From Mogibacterium sp. (lineage in GTDB: Bacteria > Bacillota > Clostridia > Peptostreptococcales > Anaerovoracaceae), in assembly GCA_017512145.1 (NCBI GenBank), contig JAFWHB010000012.1:1-53903 (forward strand): DNA of 53,903 nucleotides. The letters run 5' to 3'. The notes beneath the pieces are model-generated. The model was not told where the DNA came from. It worked only from the letters and a program-made list of their open reading frames with translations, and did no database searches. Position 1 is the first letter of the stretch. Every line of letters begins with the position of its first letter. A program made the translations under genes and the position numbers. This document shows, piece by piece, positions 23,033-31,970 of this stretch.

Positions 23033-23069
23033 CCCAAGTTTCAAGACCAATTGAAGCTTGGGTTTTTCT
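23033..23069 (+). terminator. Terminator of the acidic-tailed membrane protein gene
   Basis: CCCAAGTTTCAA and TTGAAGCTTGGG around GACCAA, followed by TTTTTCTT. Related in sequence to the palindrome at 11039-11062. Confidence 0.88.
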
Positions 23070-23420
23070 TATGCTTTCTGCAATGCCTGGCAAACTGTTA
23101 ATGGATAGTCTTTCAAATCGTGCCATGGACACTAGCTTTTTTAGTGGTTTTGTCATATATCTTGCGATTTACCACTAACAGTTGATTTTGGAAACCGAGA
23201 GAGGTCGACAGCTCTGACTTGCGCGCAAATGAAAACGACCCTGGGTGGGTCGACAGAGCGCAAATGATAGCAGATTGACTTAATTCGACCCTACCTATTC
23301 GGGGCGGAGCAGCACGAATAATGGCAAATCAGCTTAGTTCGACCTTTCCTTGCACAATATACATCCAAGGGAATATTTATTAGCAACTCTTATATCATCA
23401 TAATCCTTGCGAGAGGAGGT
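23070..23420. repeat. Gene-free stretch with 45-bp inverted repeats and array leader
   Basis: No supported gene. Copies of the 45-bp family lie at 23246-23291 and 23301-23343 (GGGTCGACAGAGCGCAAATG... and GGGGCGGAGCAGCACGAATA...), with a degenerate one near 23203-23241. The shared leader (as at 10571-10644) follows at 23344-23420. Confidence 0.75.
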
Positions 23421-23797
23421 TTTGACGTTTTGACCCTCTCTTCCCATGCAAAAACGTCAATTTGTCCGCCTCTAACTCGTCCAAGGTCCACGGATTTGAC
23501 GTTTTTGGTGCCCTCTTCCCATGCAAAAACGTCAATTTGTCCGCCTCCGACTTGTCCTAGGTCCACGGATTTGACGTTTTTGGTGCCCTCTTCCCATGCA
23601 AAAACGTCAATTTGTCCGCCTCTGACTTGTCCGAGGCCCACGGATTTGACGTTTTGGTGCCCTCTGCCTAAGCAAAAACGTCAATTTGCCCACCTCCGAC
23701 TTGACCTAGGTCCACGGATTTGACGTTTTTGGTGCCCTCTTCCCATGCAAAAACGTCAATTTGTCCGCCTCCGACTTGACCGAGGTCACATTTTGGC
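23421..23797. repeat. 75-bp hairpin tandem repeat array 2 (5 units)
   Basis: Units start at 23421, 23495, 23570, 23645 and 23719, 74-75 bases apart. The hairpin arms (TTGACGTTTTTG / CAAAAACGTCAA) are nearly invariant while spacers vary (TGTCCGCCTCTGACTTGTCCGAGG and similar). Part of the array is open on both strands with 25-residue repeats, but no ribosome binding site or start supports translation. Confidence 0.9.
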
Positions 23798-23825
23798 GCA
23801 TGAGCAAATGAATATTAATGAATCG

Positions 23826-23922
23826 TGTCGGAACAGCACGAATGATAGCAAATTGGCTCAATCCGACCATACCTATTCGGGTCGACACAGCGCAAATGAT
23901 AGCAAATTGACTCACTCCAACC
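23826..23922. repeat. 45-bp inverted-repeat family, two copies after array 2
   Basis: TGTCGGAACAGCACGAATGA...CCGACC (23826-23868) and GGGTCGACACAGCGCAAATG...CCAACC (23878-23922), joined by ATACCTATTC, the same linker as before array 2 (CTACCTATTC). Confidence 0.78.
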
Positions 23923-23954
23923 AGACCAGTTCAGGCCACCACTGTTGCGTCAAT

Positions 23955-23986
23955 AAAAAAGATCTGGCTTCGTTGCGCCAGATCTC
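23955..23986 (-). terminator. Terminator of the response regulator gene
   Basis: On the minus strand GAGATCTGGC and GCCAGATC around GCAACGAA, followed by TTTTTTATTG. Confidence 0.85.
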
Positions 23987-23998
23987 TTAACTTCGCAT

Positions 23999-24094
23999 AT
24001 CTGCCTGCTAATCAAGCGGCTAATCTGCCTGCTAATCAGGCGGCTAATCTGCCTGCCAATCAGACAGCAAATCAGCCTTCCAATCACACTGTAA
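23999..24094 (-). repeat. Stop-codon tandem duplication behind the response regulator
   Basis: Four 24-base units (23999, 24023, 24047, 24071). The unit nearest the gene contains its last codons and TGA (24086-24084); the outer ones read, on the minus strand, as GATTAGCAGGCAGATTAGCC types. Confidence 0.88.
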
Positions 24095-24767
24095 ATCTAT
24101 ATCCCAGTCCTCTTACTGTTATCAGGTACTTCGGGCTGGATGGGTCGTCTTCGATCTTCTGTCTGAGTCTGTTGACGTATACCATGATGGCATTCTCGTC
24201 TATGATGGTCTCGCCCCAGATGACACTGTAGATCATGTCCTTGGAGAAGATGTGGTCGACATTGTCTATGAAGAGCTTCATCATTGAGTTCTCCTTGGAG
24301 GAGAGCGGGATCTCTACATCGTTCTTGTAGAATCTCAGGGTCGATGTGTTGTATGTGAAAGGTCCTGCTGTGATGATGTTGCTGTTCTGCGGAGAAGTGC
24401 TGCGGCTCCTGCGGATCAGGGCCTTTGCCTTGGCAACGAGAGTTACCGGGTTGAAAGGCTTGGTTATGTAATCATCGGCGCCGATCTCAAGTCCGTACAA
24501 AGCGTCTTTGTCTTCTTTGCGGCCGCTGACGACCATGACAGGTGTGCTGAGCCCGTCGCCGCGGATCTTCTGGATCACTTCAAAACCATCCATTCCTCTC
24601 ATGTTGATATCCAGAAGAATGAGGTCGTATTCGTTCTCTGCAAGAAGGGTGATAGCCGCTTCGCCGCTGATTGCAAGGTCTGCGGTGATACCGCTGCTCT
24701 TGAGAGCCTTGTGGAGCATAGTCAGTATTGTTTTGTCGTCATCAACTACGAGAACCTTATCTGCCAT
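24084..24767 (-). CDS. OmpR-family response regulator
   Basis: 227 residues. Receiver domain (1-120) with acidic pocket Asp10-Asp11, phospho-acceptor Asp53 (LILLDINMRG), Ser81 and Lys103 (ITKPF). C-terminal winged-helix effector (about 130-227) with PLSSKENSMMKLFIDN, VYVNRLRQKIEDDPSSPKYLITVRGLGYRF, the recognition-helix and wing pattern of OmpR/PhoB. Divergent from a histidine kinase gene 159 bases away, its likely partner. Gene targets unknown. Confidence 0.93.
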   Translation of the reverse strand: MADKVLVVDDDKTILTMLHKALKSSGITADLAISGEAAITLLAENEYDLILLDINMRGMDGFEVIQKIRGDGLSTPVMVVSGRKEDKDALYGLEIGADDYITKPFNPVTLVAKAKALIRRSRSTSPQNSNIITAGPFTYNTSTLRFYKNDVEIPLSSKENSMMKLFIDNVDHIFSKDMIYSVIWGETIIDENAIMVYVNRLRQKIEDDPSSPKYLITVRGLGYRFTV

Positions 24768-24926
24768 AATATCTCCTTATGATCTGCCTGAATAGTTACA
24801 TAGTTATAACTATATTATCACATTTTGAGCCCCAATTGGCGAACGACTTTGCAATAAGCGCATTTGCCTCTTGTATTGTTTTAGTGATATTATTTCCTCA
24901 GTATGGGCAAAGTGGAGGAGGCAGCA

Positions 24927-26708
24927 GTGGATAACGGGCGGACCAAGAGAATATTATTTGCCTTGATGGTCGTGGCAGCAATGGCATGCATCGTCTTTGG
25001 CATATACAGAGTGTGGGGATCCTTCACTGAGTTTGACGAGACGATCCTCAGGGAGAAGGACAGTCAGTACTACAGTCTGATCCAGTCTGATGATATCAAC
25101 ATAGAGAATTCTATGGACTCTTTCATGCGTGAGGCTGAGACAGTGTTCACCAGGCCTAGGCTTGAGATGCTCCGCAGAGAGTGGGTAGAGTCCGAATACG
25201 ATAGTACAGATAATCTGCAGGCGTACTTCGAGATGAATGCGCTTGTGAACAACCCGGTTTATAAGGATCTTCTCCTGATCTACAAGGACAAGGTCAAAGT
25301 CGCTGCCAGCCGCAATACAGACTACAAGTATCTGACCGCTCCTAATGAAGAGGGCATCAGTATCTGTGCGGACGACGAGAACACATACTACATTTCATAT
25401 GAGTACAAGGTGTCGAAGAACATCAAGTATGCAGCGCTGATGGACATAGAGCAGCTGTATATCAATGCCCTTGGGATGAACTCCACAGAGGGCCTGATGC
25501 TCCTCGATAACACTTCAACGATGGTGCTCTACAATGTAGACGGCAAAGTCATGATGGTGCCTGCTTCGGCTGAGACTGACGAGAACACAGCTGCACTCAT
25601 CAAGTGCCTCGTAGACAATCAGAACAGCCAGACTGTAGGCGGCCACTCGCTCGAGCTTGTCAGAGATGGCGGTGAGCCGTACACGGCAAGGATGATAGTC
25701 CTTCCGACCTCAAACACCGTCAACCGGTATTTTGCCATCGGAGTTATGGCAGATTATGAGCAGGCGATAATGCCTTCGAGAAGGGCAGCCGGGAGGATAG
25801 TAATCTTCGGCGGAATAGCCGTTGTCGGAATCATCCTGCTCATATTCATGATCCTCCTCCTCAGAAGAGAGAATACCGCGAACGCAAGAGAGCTAGAGCT
25901 TCTCAAGAAGAAGAACACGGCGATGGAGGAACTGAACCAGAACATGCTCGCTTTGTCGCACCACCAGCGCCTCGAGACCATCGGTACGATGACGGCCAGC
26001 ATAGCGCATGACTTCAACAACCTCCTGACCCCGATCATGGGCTACAGCATGATGTCCATGGAGATGCTTCCGCCGGAGATGGAAGACGTACAGGAGAACC
26101 TGATGGAAGTCTACAATGCTTCGGTCAAGGCCAAGGACATGGTAACAAGGCTCGCGGAGCTGACCAAGAAGGGCAAGGAAGAGAACTTCACAGACCTCGA
26201 TCCGGCCGAAATTATCAGCAATTCACTCAAGGTCACTGTTCCGGCAAAGCCTAAGAATGTCGATGTCAAAGTCAGGTTCAGGTCCAACAACCGCAAGATG
26301 AGGGGCGACGCGACACAGATCTCGCAGCTTGTCATGAACATCGTTCTGAATGCTTATGATGCGATGAGAGAGAAGGGCGGCACCATCTATATTTCGACCG
26401 GCATCGAAGACAACCGCATCGCCATGAGATTCAGAGACACCGGCGACGGAATGGATGCTGAGACCGTTGCGAGGATCTTCGACCCGTTCTACACGACCAA
26501 AGAATCAGGCAAAGGCACCGGCCTCGGGCTTGCGATCGTTGCGCAGATCGCGGAGACTCACGGAGGCAAAGTCTATGTCGATTCGACACCGGGAGAGGGA
26601 ACCGAATTCAAGATCACATTCCCTATGCTCGAGAAGGAAAACAAGTTCGACAGAAGCAAGACTATCCAGATCAGCCTTGACGATATAAGAGAGGCTCAGG
26701 AGCATTAA
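24927..26708 (+). CDS. Membrane sensor histidine kinase
   Basis: 593 residues: transmembrane helix near 8-28, extracytoplasmic sensor of about 240 residues, second helix near 285-308 (IVIFGGIAVVGIILLIFMILLL), short coiled linker, then kinase core. The phospho-acceptor is His361 in IAHDFNNLLTPIMGYS, the H-box type seen in NtrB-like kinases. N-box NIVLNAYDAM, FRDTGDGMD (G1) and GKGTGLGLAI (G2) are intact. GTG at 24927 is chosen because GGAGGAGG lies five bases upstream; an in-frame ATG at 24903 has no such site. Divergent partner is the OmpR-type regulator. The ligand is unknown. Confidence 0.88.
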   Translation: MDNGRTKRILFALMVVAAMACIVFGIYRVWGSFTEFDETILREKDSQYYSLIQSDDINIENSMDSFMREAETVFTRPRLEMLRREWVESEYDSTDNLQAYFEMNALVNNPVYKDLLLIYKDKVKVAASRNTDYKYLTAPNEEGISICADDENTYYISYEYKVSKNIKYAALMDIEQLYINALGMNSTEGLMLLDNTSTMVLYNVDGKVMMVPASAETDENTAALIKCLVDNQNSQTVGGHSLELVRDGGEPYTARMIVLPTSNTVNRYFAIGVMADYEQAIMPSRRAAGRIVIFGGIAVVGIILLIFMILLLRRENTANARELELLKKKNTAMEELNQNMLALSHHQRLETIGTMTASIAHDFNNLLTPIMGYSMMSMEMLPPEMEDVQENLMEVYNASVKAKDMVTRLAELTKKGKEENFTDLDPAEIISNSLKVTVPAKPKNVDVKVRFRSNNRKMRGDATQISQLVMNIVLNAYDAMREKGGTIYISTGIEDNRIAMRFRDTGDGMDAETVARIFDPFYTTKESGKGTGLGLAIVAQIAETHGGKVYVDSTPGEGTEFKITFPMLEKENKFDRSKTIQISLDDIREAQEH

Positions 26709-26737
26709 TTCCTGACCATAATTCAGCAAAATGCACC

Positions 26738-26770
26738 GTGCGGCACCCTGAAAGTGCCGCACTTTTCTTT
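26738..26770 (+). terminator. Terminator of the histidine kinase gene
   Basis: GTGCGGCAC and GTGCCGCAC around CCTGAAA, followed by TTTTCTTTGG. Confidence 0.9.
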
Positions 26771-26879
26771 GGTTTGGTTTATAGAAGAAAAACATCAGAA
26801 AATAAGCAAATGCATCACAAAATACACACACAACAAAGTCGCTAATTAATGGATTGAGCAAGAAATTGACAAAGCAATG

Positions 26880-26888
26880 TGGTATAAT
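26880..26888 (+). promoter_or_regulatory. Extended -10 promoter of ackA
   Basis: TGGTATAAT (26880-26888) is an extended -10; TTGACA at 26866-26871 is too close to serve as its -35. Leader of about 50 bases. Confidence 0.55.
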
Positions 26889-26943
26889 ATATCCGCATAT
26901 CTACGGGTATAGGAGATCATATAACGAAAGGAACAATACTGAT

Positions 26944-28143
26944 ATGATAATTCTGGTAGTTAATACAGGAAGTTCATCACTTAAGTATCAGCTCATCAAC
27001 ATGGATGATCACAAGGTTCTGGCTAAGGGTCTTTGCGAGAGAATCGGCGAAGATGGCCACATGAACTACAAGACAGATGCAGGAACAGTCTTTGATAAGG
27101 ACATCGCTCTGCCAGATCACGGTGTTGCTATGCAGCTCGTAATCGATGCACTGACTGACAAGGAGCACGGAGTAATTGCTGACATGAGCGAGATCGGCGC
27201 TGTAGGCCACAGAATCGTACAGGGCGGTTACCTCTTTGACAAGTCAGAGATCATCACTGATGAGGTAGAGGCAGGAATCGAAGAACTTTGCGTTCTCGGA
27301 CCTCTCCACAATCCACCAGCACTTGTAGGAATCCGCGCATGCAAGAAGGTTCTGCCGAACACTCCTGGCGTAGTTGTATTCGACACAACATTCCACCGCA
27401 CAATGCCTGATGAGTGCAAGTACTATGCAATTCCTTGGGAATATGCAGAGAAGTATCACGTACAGAGATACGGCGCTCACGGAACAAGCCACAGATATGT
27501 AGCTGAGAGATGTGCTCAGCTCATGGGCAAGGATCCGGCAGAGCTCAACATCATCACATGCCACCTCGGCAATGGATCATCAATCACAGCTGTCAAGGGC
27601 GGCAAGTGCTATGATACATCCATGGGTCTTACCCCGCTTGAAGGTCTGGTAATGGGAACACGCTGCGGTTCAATCGACCCTACAGTAGTCAGCTTCATCT
27701 ATGAGCAGACTGGAATGCCTGTCAAGGAGATCACTGACATGATGACTAAGAAGTCAGGACTTCTCGCTGTATCTGAGATTTCCGGAGACTGCAGAGACAT
27801 CGTTAAGGCTGAGGCAGAGGGCAACCACAAGGCACACGTTGCTAGAGAGATGCTGCTCAGATCCGTTAAGAGATTCATCGGCGCTTATGCTGCTGAGCTC
27901 GGACACGTTGATGCTATGGTATTCACTGCAGGTATCGGTGAGAACGACATCGAACTCAGAGAGAAGGTCTGCGACAACCTCGGATTCATGGGCGTCAAGA
28001 TTGACAAAGAGAAGAATAATTGCAGAGGCAAGGAAGTCGAGATCACAGCTCCTGGAGCAGAGATCCGCACATTCATCATTCCTACTAACGAAGAACTCAT
28101 GATCGCTATGGATACACAGGCTCTCGTAGAGGGAATGAACTAA
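26944..28143 (+). CDS. ackA: Acetate kinase
   Basis: 399-residue ASKHA-fold kinase that makes ATP from acetyl phosphate. Signatures: ILVVNTGSSSLKYQLI at the N-terminus, VVFDTTFHRTMP (catalytic region), HGTSHRYV, CHLGNGSS and TAGIGEN. Length is standard. GAAAGGA precedes the ATG at 26944. No phosphotransacetylase gene is adjacent; PFOR follows 92 bases later. The energy-yielding step of acetate fermentation. Confidence 0.96.
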   Translation: MIILVVNTGSSSLKYQLINMDDHKVLAKGLCERIGEDGHMNYKTDAGTVFDKDIALPDHGVAMQLVIDALTDKEHGVIADMSEIGAVGHRIVQGGYLFDKSEIITDEVEAGIEELCVLGPLHNPPALVGIRACKKVLPNTPGVVVFDTTFHRTMPDECKYYAIPWEYAEKYHVQRYGAHGTSHRYVAERCAQLMGKDPAELNIITCHLGNGSSITAVKGGKCYDTSMGLTPLEGLVMGTRCGSIDPTVVSFIYEQTGMPVKEITDMMTKKSGLLAVSEISGDCRDIVKAEAEGNHKAHVAREMLLRSVKRFIGAYAAELGHVDAMVFTAGIGENDIELREKVCDNLGFMGVKIDKEKNNCRGKEVEITAPGAEIRTFIIPTNEELMIAMDTQALVEGMN

Positions 28144-28235
28144 CTTAAGGGAATAATTATTTCACCATATATTTATTCTAAAAAGTACTTTTTACTAATT
28201 AATTTCAAATCTTTAATGTAAAGGGAGATGAAAAA

Positions 28236-31200
28236 ATGAAGAGACAATTCAAGACAATGGATGGCAACCAGGCTGCTGCTCATGTCTCCTATGCGTTCAC
28301 AGAGGTATCCGGAATTTATCCGATCACTCCGTCTTCGCCAATGGCTGACTATGTAGATCAGTGGGCTGCTGCTGGACGTAAGAACATCTTCGGATCAACT
28401 GTACAGGTTGTCGAGATGGAGTCTGAGGCAGGTGCTGCTGGTGCTGTACACGGCTCACTCGGAGCTGGTGCTCTCACCACAACTTACACCGCTTCCCAGG
28501 GACTTCTCCTGATGATTCCTAACATGTACAAGATCGCTGGTGAGCTGCTTCCTGCAGTATTCCATGTATCAGCACGTACTGTTTCCACTCATGCACTGAA
28601 CATCTTCGGAGATCACTCTGACGTTTATGCATGCCGTCAGACTGGTTTTGCAATGCTCGCTGAGAGCAACGTACAGGAAGTTATGGACCTCGCTCCAGTT
28701 GCACACCTTGCTGCAATCGAAGGCAGAGTTCCTTTCCTGAACTTCTTCGACGGATTCAGAACATCCCACGAGATTCAGAAGGTCGCTGTTTGGGATTATG
28801 AAGACCTCAAGGAAATGTGCAACATGGACGCTGTAAACGCATTCCGTGATGCTTGCCTGAATCCTGAGCATCCTCATCTGAGAGGATCTCACGAGAACGG
28901 CGACGTATTCTTCCAGCACAGAGAAGCTTGCAACAAGTTCTATGATGCAGTTCCTGAAGTTGTTGAGAAGTACATGGGCAAGATCAATGAGAAGCTCGGT
29001 ACAGATTATCAGCTGTTCAACTACTATGGTGCTGAAGATGCTGACAGAGTCATCATCGCTATGGGTTCAATCTGCGACGTAGCTGAGGAAGTTATCGACT
29101 ACCTCAACGCTAACGGCCAGAAGGTTGGTCTCATCAAGGTTAGACTCTACAGACCTTTCAGAGCTGACAAGCTGATCGCTGCTCTTCCTAAGACAGCTAA
29201 GAAGGTTGCTGTTCTTGACAGAACTAAGGAACCTGGTTCACTTGGTGAGCCTCTCTACCTCGACGTAATGACAGCATTCGCTGAGGCTGGAATGAACGAT
29301 GTTAAGGTTATCGGCGGACGTTATGGACTTGGTTCAAAGGATACTCCACCGGCATCCGTATTCGCAGTTTATGATGAACTTTGCAAGGATGAGCCTAAGA
29401 GAAGGTTCACCATCGGTATCGTTGATGACGTTACTAACCTCTCACTCGAGGAGAAGCCAGCTCCTATCACTGCTCCTGCAGGAACAATCGAGTGCAAGTT
29501 CTGGGGTCTCGGCGGAGACGGAACTGTTGGTGCTAACAAGAACTCCATCAAGATCATCGGTGACCACACTGACAAGTACGTTCAGGCTTACTTCCAGTAT
29601 GACTCCAAGAAGACAGGCGGCGTAACAATTTCCCACCTGAGATTTGGTGATAAGCCGATCAAGAGCTCATACTATATCAACAAGGCTGACTTCGTAGCAT
29701 GCCACAACCCTTCATACATTGATAAGGGATTCAAGATCGTTCAGGATGTTAAGCCAGGCGGAACATTCCTGATCAACTGCCAGTGGAAGCCAGAAGAAGT
29801 TGGCAGCCACCTCGATGCAGCAGCTAAGAAGTACATCGCTGACAACAACATCAACCTGTACATCATCGATGCTATCGATCTGTGCGCTAAGATCGGAATG
29901 GGCAAGAGAACTAATACAACTCTCCAGTCCGCATTCTTCTCACTTGCTAACGTTCTTCCTAAGGCTGACGCAGTTCAGTACATGAAGGACGCTGCTACTA
30001 AGTCCTACCTCAAGAAGGGCCAGGATGTAGTAGACATGAACCACAAGGCTATCGACGCTGGTGCTGACGCTCTGGTTAAGATCGACATCCCAGCTGAGTG
30101 GTCAAACCCTGCAGCAGATCCTGAGAAGGCTCCTCTCGAAGGACGTGCTGCTCTCGTTACTCAGGTCAAGAACATCCTTCTCCCGATCGACAACATGGAT
30201 GGAGACAGCCTGCCTGTATCCGCATTCATGCCGCACGTTGACGGTGAGTGGGAACTCGGAGCTTCCGCTTACGAGAAGAGAGGCGTTGCTGTTAACGTTC
30301 CTGAGTGGGACGGCACAAAGTGCGCACAGTGCAACAGATGCGCATTCGTATGCCCACACGCTACTATCAGACCATATCTGCTTGACGAAGCTGAGATGGC
30401 AGCAGCTCCAGAAGGATTCAAGGCTGTTGATCACAAGCTGAGCAAGGGCGCTTATAAGTATGGCCTCGCTGTATCCCCACTCGATTGTATGGGATGCGGA
30501 GTATGCGTAACTGTATGTCCGACAAACTCACTGACAATGAAGCCGCTTGAGGAGCAGCTCCCAGAGCAGAAGAACTTCGACTATGCTGTTAAGAACGTAT
30601 CCGTTAAGAAGGATTTCGCAGACAACACCAACGTTATCAAGTCGCAGTTCAAGACTCCTCTCCTCGAGTTCTCAGGCTCATGCGCAGGATGTGCTGAGAC
30701 ATCATATGCAAGACTTATCACACAGCTTTGCGGAGATCACACATACATCTCCAATGCTACAGGATGCTCCTCAATCTGGGGCGGCCCTGGCGCAACAGCT
30801 CCTTACACAGTCAACGAAGAAGGACACGGACCTGCATGGTGCAACTCCCTGTTCGAGGACAATGCTGAGCACGGTCTCGGTATGAGAATGGCTGTTAAGA
30901 CAAGAAGAGCTAAGATCAAGGCTGACGTTGAAGAGCTCGTAGCAGCAGGCGTACCTGATGCAGTCAAGGCAGCAGCTGAAGCTTGGTTCGCAGCATTTGA
31001 CGATGTTGAGGCTTCCAAGAAGACAGGAGAGGCTCTCGTTGAGGCTCTCGAAGAGGCTAAGATCGGCGCTGAGATCATCGCTCGTAAGGACCTCCTCGCT
31101 GAGAAGACAGTATGGATCTTCGGTGGAGACGGCTGGGCATACGATATCGGTTACGGCGGACTCGACCACGTACTTGCAAGCGGCGAGAACGTAAACGTAA

Positions 31201-31769
31201 TGGTATTCGATACTGAGGTTTACTCCAACACTGGTGGACAGGCTTCCAAGGCTTCCAACATCGGTCAGGTAGCTCAGTTCGCAGCAGCTGGTAAGGCAAT
31301 CGAGAAGAAGTCACTGTCCCAGATCGCTATGGCTTACGGTTATGTATACGTAGCTCAGGTAGCTATGGGTGCTGACCCGGCTCAGACTCTGAAGGCAATG
31401 AACGAAGCTATCGCTTACAACGGACCTTCCCTCATCATTGGTTACTCACCATGCGAGATGCACTCAATCAAGGGCGGCATGATGAACTGCCAGATGGAGA
31501 TGAAGAAGGCTGTAGAGTGCGGTTACTGGAACCTCTTCAGATTCAACCCTGCAGCTAAGGCTGAAGGCAAGAATCCGTTCACACTTGACAGCAAGGTACC
31601 TGCAGGCGGATATCAGGACTTCCTGAAGAACGAAGCTCGTTACAACAGACTGACAAGAGAGAACCCAGAAAGAGCAGAGAAGCTCTTCGCTCAGAACGAA
31701 GCAGCAGCTATGGCTCGTTACGACAAGCTGGTTAGATTCGTAGATTTCTACGCACCAACTGAGAAATAG
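28236..31769 (+). CDS. nifJ: Pyruvate:ferredoxin (flavodoxin) oxidoreductase
   Basis: 1177-residue single-chain PFOR: oxidises pyruvate and CoA to acetyl-CoA, CO2 and reduced ferredoxin. Order of domains: pyrimidine-binding TPP domain (YPITPSSPMADYVDQW), transketolase C-like, gamma-type domain (FWGLGGDGTVGANKNSIKI), ferredoxin insert with two [4Fe-4S] motifs (CAQCNRCAFVCPHA about 690, CMGCGVCVTVCPTNS about 750), then the TPP-pyrophosphate domain with the proximal-cluster cysteines (GSCAGCAET, ATGCSSIWG) and GGDGWAYDIGYGGLDHV. GGGAG precedes the ATG. Codon use (GCT, GTT) differs from neighbours and suggests high expression. Confidence 0.97.
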   Translation: MKRQFKTMDGNQAAAHVSYAFTEVSGIYPITPSSPMADYVDQWAAAGRKNIFGSTVQVVEMESEAGAAGAVHGSLGAGALTTTYTASQGLLLMIPNMYKIAGELLPAVFHVSARTVSTHALNIFGDHSDVYACRQTGFAMLAESNVQEVMDLAPVAHLAAIEGRVPFLNFFDGFRTSHEIQKVAVWDYEDLKEMCNMDAVNAFRDACLNPEHPHLRGSHENGDVFFQHREACNKFYDAVPEVVEKYMGKINEKLGTDYQLFNYYGAEDADRVIIAMGSICDVAEEVIDYLNANGQKVGLIKVRLYRPFRADKLIAALPKTAKKVAVLDRTKEPGSLGEPLYLDVMTAFAEAGMNDVKVIGGRYGLGSKDTPPASVFAVYDELCKDEPKRRFTIGIVDDVTNLSLEEKPAPITAPAGTIECKFWGLGGDGTVGANKNSIKIIGDHTDKYVQAYFQYDSKKTGGVTISHLRFGDKPIKSSYYINKADFVACHNPSYIDKGFKIVQDVKPGGTFLINCQWKPEEVGSHLDAAAKKYIADNNINLYIIDAIDLCAKIGMGKRTNTTLQSAFFSLANVLPKADAVQYMKDAATKSYLKKGQDVVDMNHKAIDAGADALVKIDIPAEWSNPAADPEKAPLEGRAALVTQVKNILLPIDNMDGDSLPVSAFMPHVDGEWELGASAYEKRGVAVNVPEWDGTKCAQCNRCAFVCPHATIRPYLLDEAEMAAAPEGFKAVDHKLSKGAYKYGLAVSPLDCMGCGVCVTVCPTNSLTMKPLEEQLPEQKNFDYAVKNVSVKKDFADNTNVIKSQFKTPLLEFSGSCAGCAETSYARLITQLCGDHTYISNATGCSSIWGGPGATAPYTVNEEGHGPAWCNSLFEDNAEHGLGMRMAVKTRRAKIKADVEELVAAGVPDAVKAAAEAWFAAFDDVEASKKTGEALVEALEEAKIGAEIIARKDLLAEKTVWIFGGDGWAYDIGYGGLDHVLASGENVNVMVFDTEVYSNTGGQASKASNIGQVAQFAAAGKAIEKKSLSQIAMAYGYVYVAQVAMGADPAQTLKAMNEAIAYNGPSLIIGYSPCEMHSIKGGMMNCQMEMKKAVECGYWNLFRFNPAAKAEGKNPFTLDSKVPAGGYQDFLKNEARYNRLTRENPERAEKLFAQNEAAAMARYDKLVRFVDFYAPTEK

Positions 31770-31789
31770 TCACATCTTCCAAATAGTCG

Positions 31790-31822
31790 TTAAAGAGAGG
31801 GCTTAGGCCCTCTCTTTTTTTT
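31790..31822 (+). terminator. Terminator of the PFOR gene
   Basis: AGAGAGGGC and GCCCTCTCT around TTAG, followed by eight T. Confidence 0.95.
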
Positions 31823-31853
31823 CTCCTGCGGATGTGATATGGCTAACTTGATA

Positions 31854-31882
31854 TTGAAATTTTGGCTATATGACATTATAAT
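31854..31882 (+). promoter_or_regulatory. Promoter of the FBP aldolase gene
   Basis: TTGAAA (31854-31859), 17-base spacer, TATAAT (31877-31882). Confidence 0.75.
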
Positions 31883-31887
31883 TGTGA

Positions 31888-31926
31888 GGACTGTAAGGAA
31901 GTGGTTGGGATCGGTGATCCCAGTCC
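31888..31926 (+). promoter_or_regulatory. Strong hairpin at the very 5' end of the aldolase mRNA
   Basis: GGACTG (31888-31893) pairs with CAGTCC (31921-31926), and GGGATC with GATCCC inside around GGT. It would lie at the 5' end of the transcript, where such stems commonly protect mRNA; a T-run (TCTTTTTTTACT) further down also allows an attenuator reading. Confidence 0.4.
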
Positions 31927-31970
31927 GTTATAACTATAATCAATCTTTTTTTACTAAGAAGGGGGACATT

